DNA from: Candidatus Fimimorpha excrementavium
Lineage (GTDB): Bacteria; Bacillota; Clostridia; Lachnospirales; Lachnospiraceae
DNA length: 56,883 nt
Reading direction: 5' to 3'
NCBI GenBank assembly: GCA_018710785.1
Contig: DVJD01000124.1
Location: 1-56,883, forward strand
Part shown: positions 1 through 7,910 of the stretch, in pieces
Position numbering within the stretch: position 1 is the stretch's first letter
Layout: the number at the start of each line of letters is the position of its first letter
Position numbers and translations under genes: made by a program
Notes under the pieces: generated by a model
Seen by the model: only the letters and a program-made list of their open reading frames with translations
Databases searched by the model: none
What the model was told of the DNA's origin: nothing

Positions 1-406
1 ATCTTATGTAAATCTCCTCTGTTATTTTTTCATGGGAATATCCGGCAAACGTTTCCCATGCAATCCGCTTCCAAGAGGCCAGCTTGATCGGAAAATAAAC
101 ATCTCCCGGGTATGTCCGATTCCAATGATAGCATATGATTTTTTCAATTGTTTCATCCCCCTCAATAAACGCCGGGTCTTCCACAAAACAGAATTCACCG
201 GGACCAGCCTTCTGAAAGAAATGCTCATCCGTCCGAATCACCGCTTGTTTCTCCCCCTCAAACTGTTTTGCGGTATCTTGGCTCATCCAAATCCTCTGTC
301 CCCCTGCCCGTTCCAGTATCCTCTTCCTGAGAATCCGATCCTGGCTCTGCCGTCTTTTATGAAACATCATCCCGTTTCTGTCATCCACACACACGATTAA
401 AACCAT
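1..406 (-). CDS. Partial conserved hypothetical protein (3' end beyond window)
   Basis: Reading back from an ATG at 404-406 gives an open frame of 135 codons that runs off the left edge. It begins MVLIVCVDDRNGMMFHKRR and continues with RIWMSQDTAKQF. A good Shine-Dalgarno (GGGAGG on the minus strand) lies 7-8 nt upstream, which supports this start. From memory, similar short proteins are widespread in Lachnospiraceae and sometimes carry the name ribonuclease Z. No HxHxDH metallo-beta-lactamase motif is visible in the part seen, so that name is not adopted. The gene follows degV on the same strand, separated by the palindrome at 441-529. Function unknown; the C-terminus is missing. Confidence 0.75.
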   Translation of the reverse strand, partial: MVLIVCVDDRNGMMFHKRRQSQDRILRKRILERAGGQRIWMSQDTAKQFEGEKQAVIRTDEHFFQKAGPGEFCFVEDPAFIEGDETIEKIICYHWNRTYPGDVYFPIKLASWKRIAWETFAGYSHEKITEEIYIR

Positions 407-440
407 GGTCCGCCTCCCTGCCCAAATAAAAATTGAAATA

Positions 441-529
441 GTCCAGCCATGCCATTGATCGTCTGTCGGCTGCACAAATACTTCCCGCACCGCGGCCGAT
501 CAGTCTCCAATGTTTTCACATGGCTGGAC
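441..529 (-). other. 89-nt structured palindrome between degV and the downstream gene
   Basis: Outer arms GTCCAGCCATG (441-451) and CATGGCTGGAC (519-529) are perfectly complementary over 11 bp. Inside, CATTG (453-457) pairs with CAATG (508-512), and CTGTCGGC (463-470) pairs with GCCGATCAG (495-503) with one bulged base. The apical loop is 24 nt. Read on the minus strand, the hairpin is followed by a T-rich stretch (TATTTCAATTTTTATTTG) and then, within about 35 nt, the next start codon. It could be a degV terminator or a structured leader RNA for the downstream gene. No known riboswitch consensus was recognised. Confidence 0.5.
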
Positions 530-575
530 CATCCCATTCACCATTTATCTTTTTTTATACAAACAGATGCTTCGC

Positions 576-1415
576 TCAACAGCATACCACAATGCCGCCG
601 TCGCTGGCATACAGAGTAGCGACTCCTGCCGTATCCATGATATACACCTTTCTGAAGTCCAGCTTTCTCTCCAGCATCTTTTTCACATATTCTGCCCTTT
701 CCGGACAGTTGCAGTGGGCAATCCCCAGCACCTTTTCATGGGAATCTTTGACTTCATTCACAAATATTTCAATCATTTTATCCAGGGCTTTCTTGATCCC
801 CCTGGCCTGACTCAGTTTGATGATCGTACCGGAATCCGATCCCATCACCGGCTTAATATTCAAAGCGCTGGCAAAAAAAGCCTGCAGTCCCGTCAATCTT
901 CCATTCTTTCGAAGCGCTTCCAGGGATTCCAACACAAAATAGGTCTTCATCTCCTTCAGGAAACTGCGGGCTCCCTTCTCAATTTCCTCAAATTCCAGCC
1001 CCTGTTCCGCCAATCTCTGAATCTCCAAACCAACCAATGTTTCTCCGCTGGAAGCCGAGTCGGAGCCGATCACAGCTATTTTTTTACTGCTTTTCTGCTG
1101 TTCAAACATTGTTTTGGCCATGACTGCGCTGTTGTATGTCCCGCTTAAATGCTGGGAAAGCGTCACAACAAAAATCATATCTGCGTCCGCTTTCTGATAC
1201 GCTTCCAAAAAAGCTCCCGGTGAAGGACAGGCCGATTTCGGGCAATTTGGACTCGCTGCCACTGCCTTAATAAAAGCGGCCTGATCAAAACTTGCATCAT
1301 CCACAAACTGCCGATCATCCACCTGAAGTGTCAGCGGAATCGTCTGAAAGTGCGGATCACGTTTCAGTTCTTCCGGCATATCCATACAACTATCACCAAT
1401 GATTTTATAACGCAT
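576..1415 (-). CDS. DegV family fatty-acid-binding protein
   Basis: A 279-residue protein of normal length for the DegV family, which binds fatty acids and, in Gram-positive bacteria, can present them to fatty acid kinase (FakB role). The N-terminus has the family pattern (GDSCMDMP), followed by a CPSPG segment near residue 63 and TLSQHLSGTYNSA near residue 84, which line the lipid pocket. No signal peptide is seen, so it is cytosolic. The ATG at 1413-1415 has GGGAGG about 9 nt upstream. A 24-codon reading frame with its own ribosome site precedes it. No FakA-like kinase is in the window, so the lipid substrate and the FakB role are inferred from the family only. Confidence 0.9.
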   Translation of the reverse strand: MRYKIIGDSCMDMPEELKRDPHFQTIPLTLQVDDRQFVDDASFDQAAFIKAVAASPNCPKSACPSPGAFLEAYQKADADMIFVVTLSQHLSGTYNSAVMAKTMFEQQKSSKKIAVIGSDSASSGETLVGLEIQRLAEQGLEFEEIEKGARSFLKEMKTYFVLESLEALRKNGRLTGLQAFFASALNIKPVMGSDSGTIIKLSQARGIKKALDKMIEIFVNEVKDSHEKVLGIAHCNCPERAEYVKKMLERKLDFRKVYIMDTAGVATLYASDGGIVVCC

Positions 1416-1448
1416 AATTCATTTCCTCCCAACCAAGCGGTTCCTTTT

Positions 1449-1523
1449 CTATCCTGTTTTCTGCATAAATCGATTCAAATAAACGCCTGCCGTCACAGCA
1501 GCTGCTGCTGAAGCCGTTTTCAT
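1449..1523 (-). CDS. Possible 24-residue small protein upstream of degV
   Basis: A short frame starts with ATG (1521-1523) and ends with TAG (1449-1451). It encodes MKTASAAAAVTAGVYLNRF and five more residues. On the minus strand AGGAGAGAGGAAAG lies about 5 nt before the ATG, a strong ribosome binding site. The Ala-rich N-terminal half followed by Asn, Arg and Lys could form an amphipathic helix. It lies 34 nt before degV, so it might be a leader peptide or a small protein in the same transcript. No family recognised; the call rests on the ribosome site alone. Confidence 0.35.
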   Translation of the reverse strand: MKTASAAAAVTAGVYLNRFMQKTG

Positions 1524-1679
1524 ACGGCTTTCCTCTCTCCTGTCATCACAACTTTGACAGCACGTATGAATCATCTCTGTTTATGTTAATCCACACTTTT
1601 TTATGTGGTTTTTATTACTACATAGTATAACATAAAATACAGTCCTTTGGAAGACTAAAAAATAAGAAAGTTTTCTGTC

Positions 1680-1708
1680 TTGCAATCTTGTTTTTTCTAT
1701 ATTATACT
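1680..1708 (+). promoter_or_regulatory. Sigma-A type promoter for the DUF5721-like gene
   Basis: TTGCAA at 1680-1685, a 17-base spacer, then TATACT at 1703-1708. The expected start of transcription is about 1715, roughly 45 nt before the ATG at 1760. An AAGGAGG ribosome site follows. Confidence 0.6.
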
Positions 1709-1759
1709 CGATTAGGATGAAACATCATTCGGAATTCTATTGAAACATAAGGAGGAACC

Positions 1760-2254
1760 ATGGTCGCACTTACAATTCCCAATCTTCGTGCCTTCACCAC
1801 CCATCTGTTCCTGAAAGAAACCTTTGATCAGTTTCTGCTGGTGGAGGCAGATATCGTTACCTTTAATTCTTTCCACATCGACGGAATGATAAACGAAGAT
1901 TTTTATACAGAAGAAGAAAAAGAGCAGCTGGGGTTTGAGCCGTTCAGCCGTTGGATGTCCATACGTCCCATCTGCTTTTCTCTGATCCGCGGCAGCAAAC
2001 TTCCCCTTTCTTTTAAGATTGTATTCCGCCTCTCCGCATCAGGTACCCAAAAGCTTCTTACCCAGGCCGGATTGTCCGACCGGTATGATGTTGAAGCGCT
2101 GTATTTTAATATTCTTTACAAAAATAATGCCTTGACCTGTATCACCGGCACTTCCTCCAGAGAATTCACCATGGATAAAACCGTGGAGCATATCTGGGAC
2201 GAAAAAATCCGACAGTTTTTCAAAAAGTGGGAGATCGATTTTGACCAGGCGTAA
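1760..2254 (+). CDS. DUF5721-like uncharacterised protein
   Basis: A 164-residue soluble protein with no signal peptide or membrane segment. It begins MVALTIPNLRAFTTHLFLKE and has the segments FLLVEADIVTFNSFHIDG (residues 24-41) and FNILYKNNALTCITGTS (about 115-131). From memory this resembles the Lachnospiraceae family DUF5721, whose function is not known; no catalytic motif is apparent. AAGGAGG lies just before the ATG, and a good promoter lies 50 bases upstream. The gene is alone on its strand and converges on htpG. Its TAA stop is inside the shared terminator stem. Confidence 0.8.
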   Translation: MVALTIPNLRAFTTHLFLKETFDQFLLVEADIVTFNSFHIDGMINEDFYTEEEKEQLGFEPFSRWMSIRPICFSLIRGSKLPLSFKIVFRLSASGTQKLLTQAGLSDRYDVEALYFNILYKNNALTCITGTSSREFTMDKTVEHIWDEKIRQFFKKWEIDFDQA

Positions 2255-2287
2255 AGAGGGTGCTGCGCATAGCAGCACCCTCTTTAC
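2251..2287. terminator. Perfect bidirectional terminator hairpin
   Basis: A 16-bp perfect stem, GTAAAGAGGGTGCTGC (2251-2266) and its complement (2272-2287), encloses a 5-base loop GCATA. It lies between the converging DUF5721-like gene and htpG. The A/T ends of the stem supply short U tracts on both strands. It includes the stop codon of the upstream gene. Confidence 0.8.
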
Positions 2288-2326
2288 GCTTCACCGACAG
2301 TGATTCGGTTTGTCTTATTTTATTTC

Positions 2327-4321
2327 TTATTTTGTCAGCTTCATCATGACTTCATTGCTTCTGGTGATAAATTTGCTCATGCGCTCCGGTGTCAGACTGC
2401 CATGGGCCAGCAGTGCCAGATCGTATAACTGTTCGCAGAACATGGAAATATCCGTTTCGTCTTTGTGCTCCATGACATATGTCACCAGAGGATGGTTCAG
2501 ATTCAGCACCAGTGTTTCTCCCGGAGCGCCGAAATCCATGCCTGCCATTCCATACATCTTCATCATATCCTGCATACGTCTGGATTCTTCCGATGTCGTT
2601 ATCATGGAAGCCACGCCCTCGTTTTTCAGATATTCTGCCTTAACCTCCAGCTTATCATTGTCCAGCGCTTTGCGGAATACTTCCGTCAGACTTTCTGCCG
2701 CTTTCTTTCTCTCCTCTTCGTTTTCCTTCTTGCTTTCATCCTTGAAGGAATCCGTCAGATCCGCGTCAATACGCAGGAACTTCACCCCTTCATTCTTCTG
2801 TTCCAAATGGGTGATAAACGGAGCATCAATATTATGCTTGAGAATGACTGCATCAATGCCCTCTTTCTTAAACATATCAATATACTGGCTCTGCTCATTT
2901 TCATCGGTCACATAAAATACCTGGTTTTTATGTTTTTCTTCATTTTCTTTCAGTGCATCCGGCAGCGTGATATACTTTCCATCCAGATTCCTAAAGATAA
3001 TGTAGTCATTCATCTTTTCCGCAAACTTTTCATCCTTTAAGCAGCCGAATTTGATGAATGGATTGATGTCATCCCAGTATTTTTCATAATTTTCTCTGTC
3101 CGTCTTGCACATACCGGAAAGCTTATCAGCCACTTTCTTGGTAATGTATTCTGAAATTTTCTTTACAAATCCATCATTCTGAAGGGCGGAACGGGACACG
3201 TTCAGCGGAAGATCCGGACAGTCGATGACGCCCTTTAACAGCATCAAAAATTCCGGTATCACTTCTTTAATATTGTCCGCGATGAATACCTGATTATTAT
3301 ATAACTTAATGGTCCCCTCGATGGAATCATACTCTGTATTGATCTTCGGGAAATACAGGATTCCTTTTAAGTTAAATGGATAATCCATGTTCAGATGAAT
3401 CCAAAACAGCGGCTCTTTATAATCTAAGAATACCTTTCTGTAGAATTCTTTATACTCTTCTTCCGTACACTCATTGGGATGCTTGGTCCACAGCGGAGTG
3501 GTGTCATTGAGCGGAACCGGACGTTTTTCGATCTTCGCCATCTCACGGGCCGGAGATACCTCTACGGTTTCTTTGGTACCGTCTTCTTTTTCCTTCTCCT
3601 CTGTCTTTGCCTCCTCCATGATACGTTCGATGACCTTATCTGTCTCTTTCACTTCTTCCACCGGAATGGTTTCATATTCCGGCTTGGCCGTGGCATTTTC
3701 CAGATAGATTTCCACAGGCATGAAGGAGCAGTATTTCATCAAAATCTCACGGGCACGGTATTCGTTGCAAAACTCATAGCTGTCTTCATTCAAATACAGT
3801 GTAATCTGCGTACCAATGGTATCTTTTTCACTGTCATCCATCTTATATTCCGTACCGCCCTCGGATTCCCAGTGGACTGCCTTTGCGCCATCTTTCCAGG
3901 AAAGGGTATCAATGGCTACTCTGTCTGCCACCATGAATGCGGAATAAAAGCCAAGACCGAAATGGCCGATGATCTGATCCTCATTGGTCTTATCTTTATA
4001 TTTTGCAAGGAAATCCTGGGCGCCGGAGAACGCAATCTGATTGATATACTCCTCCACTTCCTGCGCATCCATACCGATACCGTTATCGATGAATTTGATT
4101 GTCTTCTCATCAGGATTTACAACGACACGGATCTTAAAATGCATATCATCCGGAATCGTATATTCGCCCATCATATCCAGCTTTTTCAGCTTTGTAATCG
4201 CATCGCAGCCATTGCTGACCAATTCACGATAAAAAATATCATGATCGGAATACAGCCATTTTTTAATAATAGGAAAAATATTTTCACTGTTAATGGATAA
4301 ACTTCCCTTTTTTACTGCCAT
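2327..4321 (-). CDS. htpG: Molecular chaperone HtpG (Hsp90)
   Basis: A 664-residue Hsp90 homologue that uses ATP to remodel client proteins in the cytosol. The N-terminal GHKL ATPase domain has FYRELVSNGCDA (Glu33 and Asn37), DNGIGM near residue 80 and GHFGLGFYSAFMVA for the lid. The middle domain contains NVSRS and the C-terminal dimerisation domain ends near NEVMMKLTK. The ATG at 4321 is chosen over an upstream GTG because AAGGAG overlaps that GTG and gives an 11-base gap to the ATG. The middle domain contains a charged Glu/Lys linker near residues 235-260. A consensus promoter and a CIRCE operator lie upstream, so heat-shock control by HrcA is expected. Confidence 0.98.
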   Translation of the reverse strand: MAVKKGSLSINSENIFPIIKKWLYSDHDIFYRELVSNGCDAITKLKKLDMMGEYTIPDDMHFKIRVVVNPDEKTIKFIDNGIGMDAQEVEEYINQIAFSGAQDFLAKYKDKTNEDQIIGHFGLGFYSAFMVADRVAIDTLSWKDGAKAVHWESEGGTEYKMDDSEKDTIGTQITLYLNEDSYEFCNEYRAREILMKYCSFMPVEIYLENATAKPEYETIPVEEVKETDKVIERIMEEAKTEEKEKEDGTKETVEVSPAREMAKIEKRPVPLNDTTPLWTKHPNECTEEEYKEFYRKVFLDYKEPLFWIHLNMDYPFNLKGILYFPKINTEYDSIEGTIKLYNNQVFIADNIKEVIPEFLMLLKGVIDCPDLPLNVSRSALQNDGFVKKISEYITKKVADKLSGMCKTDRENYEKYWDDINPFIKFGCLKDEKFAEKMNDYIIFRNLDGKYITLPDALKENEEKHKNQVFYVTDENEQSQYIDMFKKEGIDAVILKHNIDAPFITHLEQKNEGVKFLRIDADLTDSFKDESKKENEEERKKAAESLTEVFRKALDNDKLEVKAEYLKNEGVASMITTSEESRRMQDMMKMYGMAGMDFGAPGETLVLNLNHPLVTYVMEHKDETDISMFCEQLYDLALLAHGSLTPERMSKFITRSNEVMMKLTK

Positions 4322-4367
4322 AATAACCGACACTCCTTATCTGATTGAAATTTTATCAACTGCGCAT

Positions 4368-4396
4368 ATTGTATCGCGAATTTTTTTCTTTGTCAA
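4368..4396 (-). promoter_or_regulatory. Sigma-A promoter of htpG
   Basis: On the minus strand TTGACA (4391-4396) and TACAAT (4368-4373) are separated by exactly 17 bases. The -35 is a perfect consensus. Transcription should start near 4361, about 40 nt before the ATG. Confidence 0.85.
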
Positions 4397-4403
4397 TACA
4401 AAA

Positions 4404-4430
4404 TCAGCACTCATTCATGATGAGTGCTAA
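4404..4430 (-). promoter_or_regulatory. CIRCE operator (HrcA binding site) upstream of htpG
   Basis: The plus strand reads TCAGCACTC, nine bases, GAGTGCTAA. This matches the CIRCE consensus TTAGCACTC-N9-GAGTGCTAA at all but one base. It lies 8 nt upstream of the -35 element of htpG rather than in the transcribed leader, where CIRCE is more usual. HrcA itself is not in this window. Confidence 0.9.
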
Positions 4431-4478
4431 TAATTTATAATTTTTTTATTTTTTATCCGACAGCCTGCCGACCGCCCG

Positions 4479-5471
4479 TTACTCCTGCATATATTCCTCA
4501 TAGATGGAATAGAAACGATCATTTTCCACTCCCTCCACATACTCCAGACGGATATGATTCCAGGACCATTCGTTTACATGCACCGTATTTCCGGACATAT
4601 ACTCGTTCCAATCTTCCTCCCAGGCCTTATATACTTTTGACTCCAGAATGCGATTTCTGTTTTCCGATGAGAGGGACACATCAAAATCATTCAGACATTT
4701 TATGATATAAAAATCCTGTTCGGCTTTTATGATGGGGGAGAGTTCTCCGCTCTCCAGCTGAAACACTGCATTTTCCACTGCCGTATTCAGTTCTCCCCTG
4801 GAGACTGTATAGTTAATCTGCGGATCCTGACTAAGCTCCGATGCCACCGTTTCAAAATCTTCACCATTGCTTACCCTTTCATACGCCTGATTGGCCTGCG
4901 TCTCATCCGTCACATAAATCACCTGGATGTCCATGACCCTTGTCTCTTCGTCGCTTACTTCCATCTCTTCCCCGTCGGTACAGTATGCGATTTCCTTTTC
5001 TGCTGTCTTATACTTTTTCATCAAGGAGACAGCCGTATCTTCACTGGCTCCGGTGTAATCCTTTTCCGCTTCATTCAGGGTCTCAAAATATGCTCTGCCT
5101 GCTTCCTCTGCCTTGGCCTCTTCTTCCTGCGTAAGGCTCACACCATCCCGCACTGCCATCCCGTTTAACGCCGTCAATGCCGTCAGCTCTTCCCATATGA
5201 AATCGTTTTTTACAATATCCCCATAGGTCCGGCCATCTTTATCCGTTTCACTCCAAAAGTCCTCGCCTCCCAGGTTCGTATTGTATTTCTCATACTGCCC
5301 CTTATAATCCATTACAACCAACATGGCCTCTGATCGGAGCAATTCACCTTCTCCGATGGTCATGAGATACGTGTCGCCTATGGAAGTGTTGACTTTCCAT
5401 CCGCCGCAGCCGCTTAAAACCGCCGCAGCCAGCATAGACACACCTATGACAGATGCCCATCTTTTTTTCAT
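4479..5471 (-). CDS. PrsA-like peptidyl-prolyl isomerase lipoprotein
   Basis: A 330-residue exported lipoprotein. The N-terminus MKKRWASVIGVSMLAAAVLSGCGG is a lipoprotein signal with lipobox LSGC, so Cys22 would be lipidated and the protein held on the outer face of the membrane. Residues about 165-275 resemble a parvulin (PpiC) rotamase domain, within a SurA/PrsA-like N- and C-terminal shell. The likely job is folding of secreted proteins. The ATG at 5471 follows GAAAGGGG by 11 bases; an upstream extension lacks a signal peptide and is rejected. It lies 54 bases downstream of thiN and may end that transcript. The rotamase domain is divergent, so activity is inferred. Confidence 0.85.
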   Translation of the reverse strand: MKKRWASVIGVSMLAAAVLSGCGGWKVNTSIGDTYLMTIGEGELLRSEAMLVVMDYKGQYEKYNTNLGGEDFWSETDKDGRTYGDIVKNDFIWEELTALTALNGMAVRDGVSLTQEEEAKAEEAGRAYFETLNEAEKDYTGASEDTAVSLMKKYKTAEKEIAYCTDGEEMEVSDEETRVMDIQVIYVTDETQANQAYERVSNGEDFETVASELSQDPQINYTVSRGELNTAVENAVFQLESGELSPIIKAEQDFYIIKCLNDFDVSLSSENRNRILESKVYKAWEEDWNEYMSGNTVHVNEWSWNHIRLEYVEGVENDRFYSIYEEYMQE

Positions 5472-5525
5472 ATTCTGTTTTGCCCCTTTCTTTATATCAT
5501 TTCTTTTCCCGACCCTGCACACAAT

Positions 5526-6233
5526 TTAGCAGCAATGTTTTGTCCAGCCGGAATCCCTGGACAATATCCCGACCAAAACACCTTTTTTTACAGATACCGA
5601 AGGGCGATCCCCGCAAATTTCATTGCTGATGCCAAGGGTACTTCCTTTTTCCAGTTTGGCGTCATGCAGCGGATACAAAAAGCCCTCCAGGGTTACCCCC
5701 TCTGCCTGGTCGGTAAAGGGCAAAAAGGAAACATAACGGTAATTCTTTGCCTCTTTTCCAAGCTGTTTGAACCCTTCCACCATAAACAGACAGTTGTCCT
5801 CATCATACAGGCAGCAGGAAATTCCTTCCTGCAATGCCTTGTAAACCAAATGAATATTTCCCAGCATGTGGTCCAGCCGCCCTCCAGTGGCTCCCAGTAT
5901 GATGATTTCGTCCTCTCCCTTATCCTTTTTCGGATCCTTTCTCCCATCCAGGATCTTTGCCGCTCCGAGATTTACGGCCAGTTCCGTATCGGTTTCATTT
6001 TTTTGGGGACAGTGCTTCTCGACATATAATCCATTCTGCTCCAGATATGGATTCAGCACCGACGGTTTCACCGTATCAAAATCCCCCACCAGACTTTGAA
6101 ACGAAATGCCCAGTTCCGAAACCATGTCCAGCGCTCCGTCCACCACGATCGTCTCATCAAAGGCATGAGCCTTAAGAAACCGTACCAGAAATTCTTTTTT
6201 CAGTGTTCCCCCTGTAATGATAAGTACCTTCAT
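5526..6233 (-). CDS. thiN: Thiamine pyrophosphokinase
   Basis: A 235-residue protein that transfers pyrophosphate from ATP to thiamine to give thiamine pyrophosphate. Family motifs are VVDGALDM (about residue 30), GDFDTV (about 50), NETDTELA (about 80) and GATGGRLDH (about 112), which form the nucleotide and thiamine sites. It is cytosolic. Gene order rsgA-rpe-thiN is the same as in Bacillus, which supports the call. It starts 12 bases after rpe ends. The C-terminus ends in two cysteines. Confidence 0.93.
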   Translation of the reverse strand: MKVLIITGGTLKKEFLVRFLKAHAFDETIVVDGALDMVSELGISFQSLVGDFDTVKPSVLNPYLEQNGLYVEKHCPQKNETDTELAVNLGAAKILDGRKDPKKDKGEDEIIILGATGGRLDHMLGNIHLVYKALQEGISCCLYDEDNCLFMVEGFKQLGKEAKNYRYVSFLPFTDQAEGVTLEGFLYPLHDAKLEKGSTLGISNEICGDRPSVSVKKGVLVGILSRDSGWTKHCC

Positions 6234-6245
6234 CTTTTACCCATT

Positions 6246-6908
6246 CTACTTTTCATATTCCTGCATGATTGTTCTCAGTTCCCGAATATTTTCTTCGATA
6301 TCTCCGCCAAACACCGAACTTCCTGCTACGATGACATTGGCTCCGGCATCCAGCACGGTGCGGATGGTATCCCGATTAATTCCGCCGTCCACCTGCACCT
6401 CTGTGGAAAGTCCTCTTCTTTTGATTTCATCACAGACAGCGCGAATTTTGTCTGTCGTAAAATCCAGATAGGACTGACCGCCGAATCCGGGCTCCACCGT
6501 CATGATTAAAACCATATCCAGCTGTTCCAGATACTCATACAGGACAGATACCGGTGTCGACGGCTTTACCGACACAGCCGCCTTACAGCCAGACTCCTTG
6601 ACGGCATCGATCACCTCCTGAAGATTTTCACACGCCTCTTCATGTACCGTTATCAAATCTGCCCCTGCCTTTGCAAATGCGTCAATGTACCGGATGGGAT
6701 CCTGAATCATCAAATGCACATCAAAAACCATCCTGGTCAGCGGGCGGATCGCCTGAATCACCGGAAATCCATAACTGATGCTGGGGACAAAAAGGCCATC
6801 CATCACATCAATATGAAGATATTCAGCGCCGGCCCGGTCGGCCTCCTTCACATCTCTTCCTAAATTTGCAAAATCTGCTGATAAAATTGAAGGGGAAAGT
6901 TTAATCAT
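6246..6908 (-). CDS. rpe: Ribulose-phosphate 3-epimerase
   Basis: A 220-residue TIM-barrel enzyme interconverting ribulose 5-phosphate and xylulose 5-phosphate in the pentose phosphate pathway. Visible motifs are LSADFANLG at the N-terminus, HIDVMDGLFVPSISYG (metal-binding His and Asp), VHLMI, TVEPGFGGQ and VDGGI with the second catalytic Asp. Length is normal for the family. It sits 19 bases after rsgA in the cell-wall and translation cluster. Confidence 0.97.
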   Translation of the reverse strand: MIKLSPSILSADFANLGRDVKEADRAGAEYLHIDVMDGLFVPSISYGFPVIQAIRPLTRMVFDVHLMIQDPIRYIDAFAKAGADLITVHEEACENLQEVIDAVKESGCKAAVSVKPSTPVSVLYEYLEQLDMVLIMTVEPGFGGQSYLDFTTDKIRAVCDEIKRRGLSTEVQVDGGINRDTIRTVLDAGANVIVAGSSVFGGDIEENIRELRTIMQEYEK

Positions 6909-6927
6909 AGTTACCTCTCATTCTTTT

Positions 6928-7803
6928 CTAATATCGTTTTTTATCTTTCAGCTCCTGATACAGAGCCACATAGTTTTCATAGCGGGACCGGCTGATCTGA
7001 CCAGCCTCCACCGCCTCCTTAATGCCGCACTCTTTTTCTCCCACATGCATGCATGACTTAAACCGGCATCGGTCCGCATATTCCGAAAACTCCGGGAAAT
7101 AATCCTTCAGCTCCTCTGGATTCATATCTTCCAAATATATGGAACTGAATCCCGGTGTATCCAAAATATACGTGTCTTCTCCGATACAGAAAAATTCGGA
7201 ATGGCGCGTTGTATGCCTGCCCCTGCGTATTTTCTCGCTGATGGCTCCGGTTTCCATATTGGCATCCGGCTTCAGATAGTTAATAAGGGAAGATTTGCCG
7301 ACGCCGGAAGGGCCTGCCAGCACAGTCGTCCTGTGGCTAAGCATCTCATGAATGCCCGACAGTCCATCCCCACTTTGCACACTGATAAAATGGACAGGAT
7401 AGCCGCATGTCTCATAAGCCTGTTCCAGCTGCTTGATCCTGTCCCCATTCGCCAAATCTGTTTTATTAAAACAAATGGAAGTCGGCACCCCCTGCTTCTC
7501 CATCATAATTAAAAAGCGATCCAGTAAATTAAAATTCGGTTCCGGGTCAAGGGATGCAAAAATAACAAGCGCCTGATCGACATTGGCCACAGCCGGGCGG
7601 ATCAAGAGATTCTTACGGGGAAGTATTTCTTCAATATTCCCAGTCAGTTCCGCAGAATCCAGAATCTTTATATCCACCATGTCTCCAACAGACGGTTTTA
7701 TCTTTTCTTTTCTGAAACTTCCTTTTGCCTTGCACTCCACCGTCCCGATCGGCGTATGGACATAATAAAACCCGGCAATTCCTTTCACTATTTTTCCCTG
7801 CAT
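6928..7803 (-). CDS. rsgA: Ribosome small subunit GTPase RsgA
   Basis: A 291-residue circularly permuted GTPase that checks late maturation of the 30S subunit. It has an N-terminal OB fold starting MQGKIVKGIAGFYYV, the G4 motif FNKTDL before the G1 motif GPSGVGKSS, then G3 DTPGF, and a C-terminal zinc site with Cys-Lys-Ser-Cys-Met-His and a later Cys. The ATG at 7803 is chosen because AGAGGA lies 6 bases upstream and it matches the family N-terminus; a longer frame reaches 7833. It follows the PASTA kinase gene after 107 bases. Confidence 0.96.
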   Translation of the reverse strand: MQGKIVKGIAGFYYVHTPIGTVECKAKGSFRKEKIKPSVGDMVDIKILDSAELTGNIEEILPRKNLLIRPAVANVDQALVIFASLDPEPNFNLLDRFLIMMEKQGVPTSICFNKTDLANGDRIKQLEQAYETCGYPVHFISVQSGDGLSGIHEMLSHRTTVLAGPSGVGKSSLINYLKPDANMETGAISEKIRRGRHTTRHSEFFCIGEDTYILDTPGFSSIYLEDMNPEELKDYFPEFSEYADRCRFKSCMHVGEKECGIKEAVEAGQISRSRYENYVALYQELKDKKRY

Positions 7804-7845
7804 ACGATTCCTCTGTATCATAAATTTTCCCAATAAACCGGAAAA

Positions 7846-7893
7846 GGAAATCCCTTCCCAATGTCAATCCAACACTGAAAACACGGGATTTCC
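7846..7893 (-). other. Intercistronic hairpin between the PASTA kinase gene and rsgA
   Basis: GGAAATCCC (7846-7854) pairs with GGGATTTCC (7885-7893), and the flanking A and T runs extend the stem with one bulge. The loop is 30 bases. On the minus strand the hairpin is followed by TTTTCC. It may be a weak terminator or a processing site that lowers expression of rsgA relative to the kinase. Confidence 0.4.
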
Positions 7894-7910
7894 CTTTGCG
7901 GTTCTATTCT

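Larger units (their letters stand above)
1416..1759. other. Divergent intergenic region between degV and the DUF5721-like gene
   Basis: This 344-base stretch holds the small frame at 1449-1523, a likely extended -10 promoter for the minus strand (TGTTATACT, 1624-1632) and a clear promoter for the plus strand (1680-1708). A small inverted repeat (CCACA and TGTGG around a T-rich centre, about 1592-1609) lies in the degV leader. No RNA gene was recognised. Confidence 0.5.

Noticed and set aside
441-529. Small SRP (4.5S) RNA
   Set aside because: A GGGAAG and GCAGCC resemblance was noted, but the GGAA tetraloop with its flanking symmetric loop is not formed.
2251-2287. The htpG-side terminator as a copy of the 53106 palindromic element
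   Set aside because: Only GGGTGCT is shared; the rest differs and the hairpin is well explained as a bidirectional terminator.
3479-4300. Long plus-strand frames opposite htpG and other genes
   Set aside because: They mirror strongly conserved minus-strand genes, lack ribosome sites and show no family motifs.
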